DNA from: Trifolium pratense
Lineage: Eukaryota; Streptophyta; Magnoliopsida; Fabales; Fabaceae
Assembly (NCBI RefSeq): GCF_020283565.1
Contig: NC_060060.1
Coordinates: forward strand, 8,308,001 to 8,372,000
Length of the DNA: 64,000 bases
Direction of reading: 5' to 3'
Both the position numbers and the translations under genes were made by a program. The notes beneath the pieces are model-generated. The model was not told the DNA's origin. It made no database searches and saw only the letters and a program-made list of their open reading frames with translations. Positions 35,991 to 48,142 of this stretch are shown piece by piece. Numbering within the stretch: position 1 is the first letter of the stretch; the number at the start of each line of letters is the position of its first letter.

Positions 35991-37326
35991 AGACATTTCT
36001 TTATTATGTTTGTTTCAAACTAATAAAGTCCCTAGAATAGCTAGTCTAATTAATGGAACATTAAGTGTAACTTAATAGTGAGACTCCATTAAACATAAGG
36101 ACACTATTCTTAAAGTATCCATAGTCATGTTTTACTGTGATGTGGGATAACAGTAAAACATAGAGACTATTATGTGAGTAGACTGATGACCTCATCTCAC
36201 GAGTCATGAATATGAGATATCAAGTCTTCACGTAGATATATATATTAGGAGTAATATTTATATTGGATTGACCCGTCATGAGAATACTACATAGTATGTT
36301 ATGAAAAGTGTCATAAGTTATTCTCATAGTGATAATGGTGTATACCACCCTTCGACCTGAAACCACTATGGACCCTAGATGTGGAGTAGAGTGCTTAGTT
36401 GCCGTTCAAACATTGTCCGTAACAGGATGACTATAAAGTCGGTTGATGGGTACTCCACAAATCATGCTGAGGGACATGAGTGACCTAGATGGAATTTGCC
36501 CCTCCTTCATAACAGGAGCAATATCTGCAGACCTCTTGATGGAATATGACTGATAAAATGCGTGGTCACGCCGAACTAAGTCAATATGAGATATTGAGCT
36601 TATTCGTTGCTCAGTATATTATGGGATCAAGAAATAAGATATTGAACCATACAAGGGTGACACGATCTATGCCTTGTGTTCAATATAGATATAAGGGCAA
36701 AGGGGTAATTATACACACGATCGTTATCACGGAAAGGATTCGTCAGATCACATGACATTCTCGTCGCTTGGGTAACAGTGATGTGTTGCTAGATACCGTT
36801 CACTGTTTATAATATTAAATATATGATTTAATATTATTGCCAACGTTCCGAGAACCTATAGGGTCACACACATAAGAACAGATAGAAGAGAGATTAATTA
36901 AATGGATGAGATTCATTTATAATTTGGTACACCGTAAGGTACGGTAAACTTAAGTGAGAAATACAGTACACCATAAGGAATGATACACACAAGTGGTTCT
37001 ATAAATAGAACCTTTGTACCGACTTATTTTTCACGTGAAAAACTATTAGAAAACCTAGCCGCACTAGGATTTCTTGTTCTCTCAATCTCTCTACTTCCGA
37101 TCATTCACAGCTAGCACTGTAGACGGAGGGGCTGTTCGTGTGGACTGAGTAGAGGCGTTTGTCGTTCGTGCAGCGCTCGTGATCAAACTCCTCGACGCTT
37201 CAAGAGGTAAACATATGAACACATAGTGATTCTTATTGTTCTAAGTGTTCTAGGTAAAGGGGTTTTTCCGCTCTTGAGTTTGATTTTTAAAAGAGTTTTA
37301 AAAGTCTACCTCTTGATCACCCTTCA
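35854..37326 (+). repeat. 5' LTR of the inner Copia
   Basis: 1473 bp. Compared by eye with the 3' LTR it shows about a dozen substitutions and a longer (ta)n run (about 35919-35987 versus 42561-42602), which explains the 31-bp length difference. It includes the hairpin gttttactgt/acagtaaaac (36129-36159) and a TATA box within a palindrome (36995-37012). Confidence 0.93.
36995..37012 (+). promoter_or_regulatory. Probable TATA box of the inner Copia LTR
   Basis: ggttctataaatagaacc: a TATAAATA core embedded in a perfect 18-bp inverted repeat, about 314 bp before the LTR end. It is conserved in the 3' LTR (about 43607-43624). Position and sequence fit the LTR promoter; transcription would then start about 30 bp downstream. 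Confidence 0.65.
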
Positions 37327-38875
37327 GTGGTATCAGAGCTTTCTTAGATATCATGAATTCTATATGTTCGTTTACTGTTTTGTTAGCGTATTGATAAGAA
37401 TATGATTCCTATTTGTTTATGTGATTCAATCGCTAATATTTTTCCAATCGCTTTAAAGAGAGAGAGGTTTTGCGATATACTCCAAGTTTTCAATATGATT
37501 GGAAACTCTAGAACAGAATATGATTCGGTTGAATATGTGGATCCAACTTTTGCCTTTTGAATCGTTTGAATAAGGAGTTACATTCTTGACATGCTTGATT
37601 TATTTTAATTTGATTAAAATATAAATTAACACCTTTTTGTATGAAGGTCGTATTGTAAATATGATTTACAATATGATGTTGAAATTTTTTGATTTGATAT
37701 TGATAAACATTGCTACTGCACATGTTTCTAAATTAAATTTTGATTTAATCAAATTAATACAATTGGATTGTTTTCTCGGTTGATTTAATTAAATTTTTCT
37801 ACTGCACATGTTGATTTAATTAAATTTTGTCTGTTGACATATATATATTTGTTTCAATATCAAGTCAAAGTTTTTCAAGAGGATGGTTCTTAATTTTGCA
37901 ATCACTATTGGATATTGATTTTGCAATGGCTTTTGAAAAGTGTTTCAAATCGAGATAAGCATGTCAGATGTGTAACTCTACAATTTTTATTTTAGGAATG
38001 TGAATTAATTTTTGATTTATGGAAATCAATGCATTCAATTCTTATTATTTTGTTTCTATTTTTCCTGATTGTATCCGGATTGTTTGTTAAGCAGTATCAT
38101 ATATTTAATTGTCTTTCCAAATAAGTTTCGGTACGTTTCTTAAATTTTAAATATGATGCATATCAGATATGTGCTAAACATGTATTAGTTACTTATTAAA
38201 TTTTAATTAATTATTAGAGGTGTATGGTTATGGCCTTAGCGTGTTTGGTGTTTATTTTATTTGGTTCAAATACGGCCTGCGTGTCGTGGTTTATTATTTA
38301 TTTTTATTTTTTTTAAATACGGCCTGCGTGTCGTGACAATTTATTTATTTTAAATAATTGTAATTGCTCGTGATGACGGGAGGCAATACCAAATAAGGAC
38401 GCCGGTGGAAAGACTTGAGAAGTCAAATCAAAGACCAAAGACTTGAGAAGTCAAATCAAAGACCGAAAATTTGTAATTTATATTTAGTCTATTTTTGTCT
38501 TTCACGCTAGGTGGCCATAACTATAGTACCTATCTTATATATTTTGTATGTGATGCATGATATGTAGGATGTGTATGTTAGCATGTTTTATTTATACGCT
38601 TTAAATTTTGAGTGTATCTTATATGCATGTTGAGAGTCGATTGTATGTGATACATAAGCCGGTGAGATCAAACTTAATTAAAATCCCTTAAAATAAATAT
38701 TAAGTTGAAAGCTTTCCAACATTTAGCACTCATCAAGACTAATATTGAATTATGTGGGTTCGCCAAAGCGAGGTGCATTTTCTATACTAGTAAGGTGCGA
38801 TAGGATAATTGTAATATCCGACTACTATTTTTTTGGGTTAACTTAAATAAACTAATTATAATAGGATTAGAGGAG
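37327..38875 (+). other. Leader and degraded gag region of the inner Copia
   Basis: It starts with the primer-binding site and has no long open frame. It contains short tandem duplications: aaatacggcctgcgtgtcgt (about 38267 and 38318) and agacttgagaagtcaaatca (about 38411 and 38440). No gag motif could be read with confidence. Confidence 0.5.
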
Positions 38876-39052
38876 TGCTAGCAACACACTCTTTAACAAA
38901 CACACTCTAACACACTCTCTTCTATTGGTTAAAATTTATATGGGTCCCATAAAAGTTATATAGGTCCACATTTTTTTATGGGACCCATGTGAATTTCAAC
39001 CAATAAAAGAGAGTGTGTTGGAGTGTGTTTGTTAAAGAGTGTGTTGCTAGCA
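38876..39052. mobile_element. MITE nested in the inner Copia (177 bp)
   Basis: Terminal inverted repeats of about 35 bp: tgctagcaacacactcttta acaaacacactc on the left, and its reverse complement ending gagtgtgttgctagca on the right. The arms continue imperfectly through ctcttctattggtt / aaccaataaaagag and atgggtcccat / atgggacccat to near the centre, so the whole element can fold into a hairpin. The TSD is not clear. Confidence 0.85.
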
Positions 39053-42000
39053 TTATTCATAGGATTATAAAATTTTAGAAGCAAGAGTTGGGAACAATCT
39101 ATATGATGGATTAGAATAAGGAGTTATTCACCTAGCTAAGTAATATTTGAGAATTGTATAAGATACAATTGGAAGGAGTTCCTACCTAAATAGCTATGTT
39201 TTGGGTGATCAGCCAAAGCTGACTCAAGACATGGTGAAATATGGATCACGACCCACTAGAAAATCTTCCAACAGAATTTTCCGAATTAAATGTGAAGGGT
39301 CATTTGGTTTGAGTAAAATAGTGGGAGCATATTTAATTAAAGGCCTAGTTAAATATGTTTTAATCATGATACAAATATTCTTATTTTCGTAGTTAGATAT
39401 ATTTGGCATATATTTTATATTTTACTGTTAAATGTCCTTAGGAAGGACAGAAGGTTCAGAAAGGAGTTTCTGAATTGGTACATGTATTGAGAATCGTTCT
39501 CTCAAATACGAGAAAAACTACTAATGATTTTGAAAGAGTTGAAGTTGAAGAAAGAAGTAAGACTTCTTCATAGACCTTGTTATAGAAAGTTAAATTATCC
39601 ACTTTTAATCTTAGGTATATGATACCAGATGTTAATTTCATATTTGTTGAAATATGAAGTTGTTTTAAAGAAGTGAAAATTTGACTATAGATAAAATCAA
39701 CCTATGTTTAGAATGAAATAGTTTCATTGATCGTAGAAGTTGAGTTTGACATAGAACCAAATAATTGTTATGAAGTTTCCTTTAATAATAGAAACGTTGA
39801 ACCTAAACCTTGTATTGACAAGAAAAATGACTCATTGTTTGAATAATAGACAGGTGTTGTTTCATTATCCAAATATTTTCTATTCTAGTGTTCTAATTAA
39901 GTAATGGAATTGAGTTCCATAAACATGATAATCTTATCTATAACGATCATGAAAAGGAATCAAATAAGATTTGAACCTTATGCATATTAATAGCAATATT
40001 GTTTAGTATTAATAAGTGAGACACACATTTCTAGATTCCATAGATAGGAATTTTGGACTCATTTGATTTATATCATTTGAAGGATGTGAGTTCCGCTTTT
40101 GAAAATAGTTCAGTATGTCAATTACCAACTAAGGCAAAGTGACATTTGATCTATTTGAAATATATACATATGAGATGTATATGAACCACTAAACTAATTA
40201 TTTGCTAGATATAATTTTATTTCTTTTACTTCATTTACATTACTAATTAGCTTAGTAGATGTGAATATGTGTGCTTGACACAAAGTATGATTCTTTGAAT
40301 TTGTTCAAAGAATTTATGAATGAAGTAAAGGAATAATTTTGAAAAGTATTAAGACCATACGAACAAGTCGTAATGGTAAATACTTTGATAATTAAGGAGT
40401 ATAGTAACAACTATTTATATTACATCATGTTTGACATGATTACAAATAAGATAGTTCGTTTATATCTCCAGCGACTCTTTCAAAAATATTTATTTTAATT
40501 AGAGTTATTCTTTACCCACAAAAGTTCCAATAAAAGAAATCATAAAGACACCATATTTGATATGGAGGTAAGAGTACATAGTTCGACTTTATGATAGTTT
40601 GGATTGTAAGGTTTATTAGATAAACTTAATTCCGACTTGGATGAATGTGTATTTGTGGAGGTATCCTAAAGAAACTTAGGAATACTAATTCTACAACGCT
40701 CACTATGACAAAAGTTGTTTTGTTACTAGAATTAAAATATTCCTTTAGAAGGAATGTGTCTCTAGAATAGATAGTGGGAGTAATGTAGAACTTGAGTAAA
40801 TTCAAGTACCATAAAATACATATCTTTTGAGAATGAACATAGAATCAGTTCCACAAGGGTTGTTATTGGATCACCAATTCGAGTAGCACAAGACCTATAT
40901 AAGTCGGATATGTCATATCACACGGTTGAAAGACATGGTTTTACCATGACTCAACAAGGTGATCTGATGCTCATAGAAGATGAAAATGTGACTTATTAGG
41001 AGGTCGTGAGTGACCTAAATTCTGAGAAGTGACAGAATCTTAAATAGAGTCCATGTACACAAACCATATATTGATATTGGTTTTGAAATCTAAATGGGTA
41101 AGACCCATATGATGAAATTGGGTCTTGTTGTAAAGACTCACATGGATGGTATTGTGAATACCTTTAAGGTGTGATTGGATGTGAAAAGTTTCACACAAAT
41201 GATGAAACCTTTATTTCAATCATAGTACTTAAACTCATTTGATTTCACTTGCAATTGTTGTATCTTTTACTACGAGTTCTGGCAGATGGACAACAAGGTT
41301 ACATTCCTTAATTGGAATGACGTTACATATGTATTTGACATATGGATGGGGTTTCGTTAATCTAAAGGATGCTAGAAAAGTATATAAATTACAAAATTCA
41401 TTTATGAATTTGTTCAAATTTCTCAAAGTTGAATTATCAGTTTTATTGATCAAGTTTTATGAAAACTAAGATTAATAAAGGAAATATTGTGCACACAAGA
41501 AATTCAGTGGGAGTATTTAAATTAATTTGGTATTGTATGTGGATGACATACTGATCATCAAGACAATTTTCATACACTAAACATGTAAGACATGATTAGG
41601 TAATTGTTTCTTGATTAAATACTTAGGTGAGACTTCCTAAAAGATAGGAATCAAAATCTACAGAGATTGATATATCTCAACCTTAGCCTACATACATATT
41701 TGATGAAGTGTACAAACACCTCGTGTGCTTAATTTTATTGAAATTATTGCATACGTCACATGATGTATTTTGTCTCAAAGACAATATCCAACCTCATTAG
41801 ATGAGAAAGGGATGCATAAGGAGTATCCAAATGCTTTGGCAATTGGATTGATCATGTACATCATGATATGTACTAGACCAGATGTACTATATGCTATTAG
41901 CATAAACAATATGTACCAAATTATTTCTAGTGATTATCATTAGATCACCATCAATAATATCTATGGTTATCTTAAAATGACTAATGATGGCTTCTTGATC

Positions 42001-42488
42001 GGATATGGAAATGATCATTGTAAATGAGTTACAATGATACTGATTTTCCAAAACCAAAAAAAAACAGTATACCCAGATTGTAGTATGAAATAAACTTTAT
42101 GCTCGGATGTCAACTTTGTAAGCATACAAGCTTCAGAAGATTGATATATCTATTACAAAAGTCAAATATATGATTTGAATCGTTTGTCTCATAAGATGAG
42201 GAAGAAAATTGTTTTCCTTACGTTGCAGATTCCCTTGACCTCATTAAAGATGGTAACGGTTTAATCTTGCAAGCAACGAAAAACTAGATCTCACCAACGA
42301 TTCAAATACAAGTTTTGACACTTTATTTCCTTTTGATAGAAGATCAAAAGTGTAAATTGGAAGATGTATCGGGTACCAAAATAGGAAAGAGTTCCTTATC
42401 CACTAATAGAAAATCTTGCATAGAAGATGCTTGATGATGACGCTAGTCCAATAGATGTTGAGTTAATATCTGATTAGCTTTAGTGCTA
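39053..42488 (+). pseudogene. Decayed Copia pol of the inner element
   Basis: RT signature YVDDIL (as LYVDDILII at about 41534-41560) and TRPDVLYAIS (about 41870-41900) mark the RT and RNase H regions in plus orientation. Many stops and frameshifts separate them and no frame is long. Protease and integrase active sites were not recognised. The element cannot encode its own proteins. Confidence 0.75.
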
Positions 42489-42497
42489 GTGGGAGAT

Positions 42498-42560
42498 TGT
42501 TGGAGTAAGCCCTAAAAGCCAATCTATTTTGATAGAATCTTCTTTTGTATCATGACCTTG

Positions 42561-42604
<44 letters not shown>

Positions 42605-43939
42605 AGGCATTTCTTTATTATGTTTGTTTCAAACTAATAAAGTCCCTAGAATAGCTAGTCTAATTAATGGAACATTAAGTGTGACTTAATAGTGAGACTC
42701 CATTAAACATAAGGACACTATTCTTAAAGTATCCATAGTCAAGTTTTACTGTGATGTGGGATAACAGTAAAACATAGAGACTATTATGTGAGTAGACTGA
42801 TGACCTCATCTCACGAGTCATGGATATGAGATATCAAGTCTTCACGTAGATATATATATTAGGAGTAATATTTATATTGGATTGACCCGTCATGAGAATA
42901 CTACATAGTATGTTATGAAAAGTGTCATAAGTTATTCTCATAGTGATAATGGTGTATACCACCCTTCGACCTGAAACCACTATGGACCCTAGATGTGGAG
43001 TAGAGTGCTTAGTTGCCGTTCAAACATTGTCCGTAACAGGATGACTATAAAGTCGGTTGATGGGTACTCCACAAATCATGCTGAGGGACATGAGTGACCT
43101 AGATGGAATTTGCCCCTCCTTCATAACAGGAGCAATATCTGCAGGCCTCTTGATGGAATATGACTGATAAAATGCGTGGCCACGCCGAACTAAGTCAATA
43201 TGAGATATTGAGCTTATTCGTTGCTCAGTATATTCTGGGATCAAGAAATAAGATATTGAACCATACAAGGGTGACACGATCTATGCCTTGTGTTCAATAT
43301 AGATATAAGGGCAAAGGGGTAATTACACACACGATCGTTATCACGGAAAGGATTCGTCAGATCACATGACATTCTCGTCGCTTGGGTAGCAGTGATGTGT
43401 TGCTAGATACCGCTCACTGTTTATAATATTAAATATATGATTTAATATTATTGCCAACGTTCCGAGAACCTATAGGGTCACACACATAAGAACAGATAGA
43501 AGAGAGATTAATTAAATGGATGAGATTCATTTATAATTTGGTACACCGTAAGGTACGGTAGACTTAAGTGAGAAATACAGTACACCATAAGGAATGGTAC
43601 ACACAAGTGGTTCTATAAATAGAACCTTTGTACCGACTTATTTTTCACGTGAAAAACTATTAGAAAACCTAGCCGCACTAGGATTTCTTGTTCTCTCAAT
43701 CTCTCTCTTCCGATCATTCACAGCTAGCACTGTAGACGGAGGGGCTGTTCGTGTGGACTGAGTAGAGGCGTTTGTCGTTCGTGCAGCGCTCGTGATCAAA
43801 CTCCTCGACGCTTCAAGAGGTAAACATATGAACACATAGTGATTCTTATTGTTCTAAGTGTTCTAGGTAAAGGGGTTTTTCCGCTCTTGAGTTTGATTTT
43901 TAAAAGAGTTTTAAAAGTCTACCTCTTGATCACCCTTCA
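42498..43939 (+). repeat. 3' LTR of the inner Copia
   Basis: 1442 bp, TGTTGGAGTAAGCC to CACCCTTCA, nearly identical to 35854-37326. It is preceded by the purine tract gtgggaga. After it the Gypsy-type solo LTR resumes (gaccaacgtaaaaagg). Confidence 0.93.
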
Positions 43940-44544
43940 GACCAACGTAAAAAGGAAGAAAAATAGAAATGGTATAGTTGTCCGTAGTAAAACTGTGATC
44001 GTTGCTTCTCCTCGTTCATTTGATTTTGCCGTGCAATTTGTAATATGTGTAATTATGTTGCCTTGTTTATTACTGTCGTTTAACAATTATATGCTGCCTA
44101 TGTTTGTATATGTGTATCACCAAAAGTTTTTATAATAAACTAATAATTATATTTTTCATAAGGCGAAGTGTTTTGTTATTGTTTTATGACATTTTCTTGT
44201 GGTGAGTATGATTCAATATGGATAAGGAAATTGACCCTTACAACCAACATTTTAGGTACTCAAGGAGAAAGACATGTTTGAATGTGATGCTTGAAGCGCG
44301 TATGTACGGGGAAAATTGGGTTTTGTAATTTGTGAATTTTTATGTAATAAATAATTCGTCGTTGTATTTTCTTCCGCTGGAAATTTTCAAACAATAATTC
44401 AGTTTTAATTAAGTTTATATTACTCATCCAATTATCTTTGTAACCATTTTATTTTAAAAAGAAGAAAAAAATAGCGCCACATTTTCTAACTAAATATGAT
44501 TTTTAAGAAATATCTTGGATAAAAATCCGGGATGTTACATTTGA

Positions 44545-45955
44545 CAATTTTGATGATTGTCAAATGAATTTTGAAGTAAATGTAATCTTGGATATTGAGA
44601 TTATTGATTCATGAATGCAAATTTCCTTAAATCAATCTCACTATGATGAGAAAGTTTTAAAGAAATATATTTACGGAAGCAAACTTATTTGCATACTATA
44701 TGATCCTAGTTTAAAAACTATGGAGGAGCACTGTTGAAAGTGTAATACAATCAGAATATGAAAGCATTATTGGCATTCGGTATGTCACTAATTGTACTTG
44801 ACCCGACATTATATGTCGTAGCATTGCATATGTCGTGGTACTGTTATGCCGGTTTGTTAGTAAACCGAAGAACTAGCATTGGTATGCTATTGAGAAATTC
44901 ATGAGATAAAAATGACCATGAATCTCATATTACATTATTATAGATTTTCTGATGTTCTTGAAGGATTCAGTGATGTAGATTGGAATACATTATTATATGA
45001 TTCCAAAACAATTAGTGACTATATATTTGAAATATATAGTAGAGAAACTGTATCTTGGAAATCAGATAAACAAACTATATATATTGGCTTAATCCAATAT
45101 GATGTCTGAAATGATACCATTAGCCACAGCTAGTGAAGAAGCAAGTTGGTTGCTTGCAATTTGAGATTCCTTTATGGAATAATCTATGCCAGATGTGTTG
45201 ATCCATTGCGATAGTACCGCGGCTATTGCATAAATTGAGAACCGTTATTATAATGGTAAAAGACGTCGAATAAAAAGAAAGCACAACACAGTAAGATAGT
45301 TAGTCTCTAAAGGTGTTGTAAGAATGGGTCATGATCACACTGATGAAAAATTTAGCAGATCCTTTGACGAAAGGAATAGCTAAAGAGGAAGTCCATAATA
45401 CATCTGGAAAGATGAGACTAATTAATGCCTAAATGAATTTCTCATGATGGAAACCCAACCTAAATGACTGGAGATCCCAAGAAATAGGTTCAATGGGTAA
45501 TAACAAGTTGTGAGGAGTTAAAGATGATCATGCAAGTAAATATAAGAAAAACATGATTCCTGAAAGCGAAAGGATGAGATAATAATACTTTTAATGAGAT
45601 CTATACTCTATATGAGTGGAGTACCGAGCTTCAGGAGTACTCTTGATAGACTCACCTATATGAATGTGGAGGCCGGTTCCTATGGAATTTAGAGGCGAAT
45701 TCCTAAAGCGTTCATGAAACTGGGATATACGTGCAAGGCCATAAAAGCACGGGCTATAAAGATACACCTTAAGAAAAGGTTGTGTGCGGGTTTGAGAAAA
45801 ATCCGAGATAGAGTTCAAGACAAGTGTCACTCTTACTAAATCGGGCTCTTACTTGCTATGTAAAGGTTCAAGTCATAGACACTTTTGCTTATGCACAATC
45901 TTTTAGAAGCGTCCTACGATATTTTGGAATTTTCTTTTAAATTCAAGTGTGGGAT
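44545..45955 (+). pseudogene. RT/RNase H remnant of the outer Copia
   Basis: Resumes the RT after the nested insertion. RNase H motifs are readable: VLEGFSDVDWNTLLYDSKT with VSWKSDKQT (about 44950-45075), IHCDSTAAIAKIENRYYNGK (about 45200-45260) and RKHNTVR, with a trace of the DPLTKG end near 45360. Frames change several times. The stretch from about 45420 to 45955 is non-coding up to the 3' LTR (tgtgggat before TGTTGG). Confidence 0.75.
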
Positions 45956-47514
45956 TGTTGGAAAAAGTTCACATTGGTGTGTGAATTGAAAATAAAATTG
46001 TCCCATATCGGGTACTAGAGCAACTAGTGTGTTGTAGCATACTAGTGTGTAGTTTGAGGAAATAAATAAATTAATTTTGATATCGGTTACAAACTTTATT
46101 TATTTATTTATTTATTTATTATTCATTATTTAAGGTTATAATGGTGCTTAAAAACTCTAACCGAAAAATTGAATGGTGGTAGCCAAAGGAAAAGAATTAG
46201 AGTAGCTCATATTATTGTATGGAAGATCAGAAACCAAAAACTGATTACCTAGCAGCGCAAATACTTTAGAATGAATTTTGTGAATGTGATTCTTGATTGA
46301 ATTAATTTAGTAAGCCTATGAACATGTGAGTTTTAGTTCTTTTGGTTTTTTACTAAACAATCATGGTGGCTACGAAATACGGCGAAGACCTTGTTTGTCT
46401 TTTATCTTGGTCTTCATTTACTAGCCATACTGTAATTCTGTTGTAGGCTCAATTTTGAGGTTAGTTAATATCTCTTATTTGCCTTTATTATGTAGTGATG
46501 CTATATCATTGAAACTCATCATAGAATTTGATATTAGTATGAACATGATATAGATATAAAACTATTTGCTGATGGAAATATTATAGATAAAATTTGTTCA
46601 TTTGAATTCGATGAAATTGTCATGGTTTAGAATTTTATACTAAACATGTTAAGAATTCTTTTTCTTGAGAAAGGTCACTTAAGGTGATCAGAAAGTTATT
46701 TTTTGAAAGATGATTTAGGAAGTTGTTTTTCGGTAAAATTGATTTAAAAAGTTATTTGATTCCAAATTATGTTTTGATTATGAATATGAATTTCCTTTGG
46801 AGATTTTAAGTTTGATATGTCTATATTGAACTTGTTCTACTGTTTGTTAGACTTATAATTTTTTATAAAACTTCTATTGTGATTCATCAATTGATTTTGT
46901 TCAAAGAGAACATAAGATATTTTTTTTTTTGTATATTTTATAAGTTGAAATTTTCTTAATAAAGAGAAACCTTATTTGGTTTAAAAGTGATCAAGTATCA
47001 CTAGTTCCTTTAAATAAAGAATGGTCTTAGTACCATTATCCCTTTGATTTGAGAATGGTCTTAGTACCATATTGGAATGACTTTAGCGTCATTATATTGA
47101 TTGATATTGTAGTATCATCAATACAGGTGGTATTGTAGTACCACATGTGGTATCGTAGTACCGTTGATTCATAGATTGAGGTTGTAGCATCAATCTGAGT
47201 GATATTGTAGCTAGTATCACTGAATCAGCGATGAAACATAAAATGATGTCGTAGCATCAATTCGAGTGGTATTGTAGTACCATTCAAGAAGGTGTATTCT
47301 TTGACCGATTTATATCGTGTAGTAGCATATCGGTATACAGTTGAAACTGGGCTGTTTTATCCTGGGGACGGCGTGGTTGATAGTTTGCTTGCACAATTTT
47401 GGGCAGTGCCACGAAACGTCTTAAAGAGAGCGACCTAGTCCGCGACTCAACCTAGTAATCTCTTCGGTGGCTAAAAATTTATTTTTAAACGGTTTTTTAA
47501 ATCCGAAAACAACA
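45956..47514 (+). repeat. 3' LTR of the outer Copia
   Basis: 1559 bp, TGTTGGAAAAAG to CAACA, followed by the TSD attaa. It is about 99% like the 5' LTR by eye. The mini-palindrome array is kept, with some arm changes (for example taccattg to taccgttg at about 47161). Confidence 0.93.
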
Positions 47515-47553
47515 ATTAAGCTTGTGTCTAAACAAGAATACCACCTATTGTAG

Positions 47554-47755
47554 GGAAAATTCTTTGATAGGCACAAATATAAATATGAGTTGTTAAAGCA
47601 CACTCACAAAACAAACAAAAATGAAAGAAAAAAGAAATAAAATGATGTTGATTAATGTGATTGTATTATTTTCGTTTTAAAATTTTTGGATTAGTGTGTG
47701 CACCCAAATAAATTATTATTTGAGTTTGTGTCTGGGTAAGTCTTTCTCTTATCCC
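47554..47755. mobile_element. MITE related to the one split by the outer Copia
   Basis: About 200 bp between direct repeats attgtag (47547-47553 and 47756-47762). The left end, ggaaaattctttgataggca caaat, resembles the reverse complement of the right end (gggataagagaaagac.. gacacaaactc) imperfectly. Its left end also resembles that of the MITE at 30709, in the same orientation. Confidence 0.5.
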
Positions 47756-47905
47756 ATTGTAGACTAAAGTAGAAACATTGAATTGACTTTTCTTTTTGTC
47801 TACAAGTGAAGTGGCGGGGATCACTCGAAGTGCACACACGAAGGTGTACAACTCAGCAGTATCGATATTGTCGATTGAATTTAGACTTATGGATTTGAAG
47901 TTATT

Positions 47906-48049
47906 TTTTTTCTCTTTTTTTATTGTCAAGTAGCCTTGACTTGAAATTCCACCTTTAAAGACGGATAAGTGGAGTGTCCGAGGTTTGAACCCCGACTCTT
48001 GCATATAAAATGTTGACGTCCCTACCAACTGAGCTAAGCTCACGGGTAC
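47906..48049 (-). mobile_element. tRNA-derived SINE with 12-bp TSD
   Basis: Flanking repeats are tttgaagttatt (47894-47905) and tttgaagttgtt (48050-48061), one mismatch. On the minus strand it starts near GTGAGCTTAGCTCAGTTGGT (box A), with GGTTCAAACCTCGGAC (box B) about 35 bp later and an AAAAAAAGAG tail. The pol III boxes are close to tRNA consensus, but the acceptor stem is missing, so it is a SINE, not a tRNA gene. Confidence 0.88.
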
Positions 48050-48142
48050 TTTGAAGTTGTTCTTTAATATGTACTCGTACATTGAAATGAGTTAAGAAGT
48101 AATAGTATTTATTTTATTAGGACGTGACAAGTAACATGAGGG

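Larger units (their letters stand above)
35854..43939 (+). mobile_element. Inner Ty1/Copia element
   Basis: LTRs 35854-37326 and 42498-43939 (TGTTGGAGTAAGCCC .. CACCCTTCA). The primer-binding site TGGTATCAGAGC (initiator Met tRNA) follows the 5' LTR at 37328-37339, and the purine tract gtgggaga (42489-42496) precedes the 3' LTR. RT and RNase H traces on the plus strand make it Copia. The flanking 5-mers (aaaga left, gacca right) do not match, so no TSD is seen. A 177-bp MITE lies inside (38876-39052). Confidence 0.93.
33982..44539 (+). mobile_element. Solo LTR (Gypsy-type), split by the inner Copia
   Basis: It begins TGTAACACCCC and ends GGATGTTACA, with the 5-bp TSD tttga on both sides (33977-33981 and 44540-44544). 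It sits inside the RT region of the outer Copia. Its own sequence is 33982-35853 plus 43940-44539, about 2.47 kb; no internal domain was seen, so it is a solo LTR. The Gypsy assignment rests on the TGTAAC..GTTACA ends, common in Gypsy LTRs. Confidence 0.85.
30868..47514 (+). mobile_element. Outer Ty1/Copia element hosting a nest of insertions
   Basis: LTRs at 30868-32416 and 45956-47514 (both TGTTGG..AACAACA), with the 5-bp TSD attaa at 30863-30867 and 47515-47519. The internal domain is split by a Gypsy-type solo LTR (33982-44539), which is itself split by another Copia. Gag, RT and RNase H remnants are on the plus strand. Removing the insert would leave about 6.1 kb. The polyprotein is full of stops and frameshifts, so it is not coding-competent. 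No usual TGGTATCAGAGC primer-binding site follows the 5' LTR. Confidence 0.93.

Noticed and set aside
36546..36755. 69-residue ORF present at 36546 and 43160
   Set aside because: Both lie in the LTRs of the inner Copia at the same place; no domain, no context for translation.
47900..48060. tRNA gene on the minus strand (GCTTAGCTCAGTTGGT .. GGTTCAAACC)
   Set aside because: Acceptor stem and proper anticodon arm are missing, and a 12-bp TSD with an A-rich tail shows it is a SINE.
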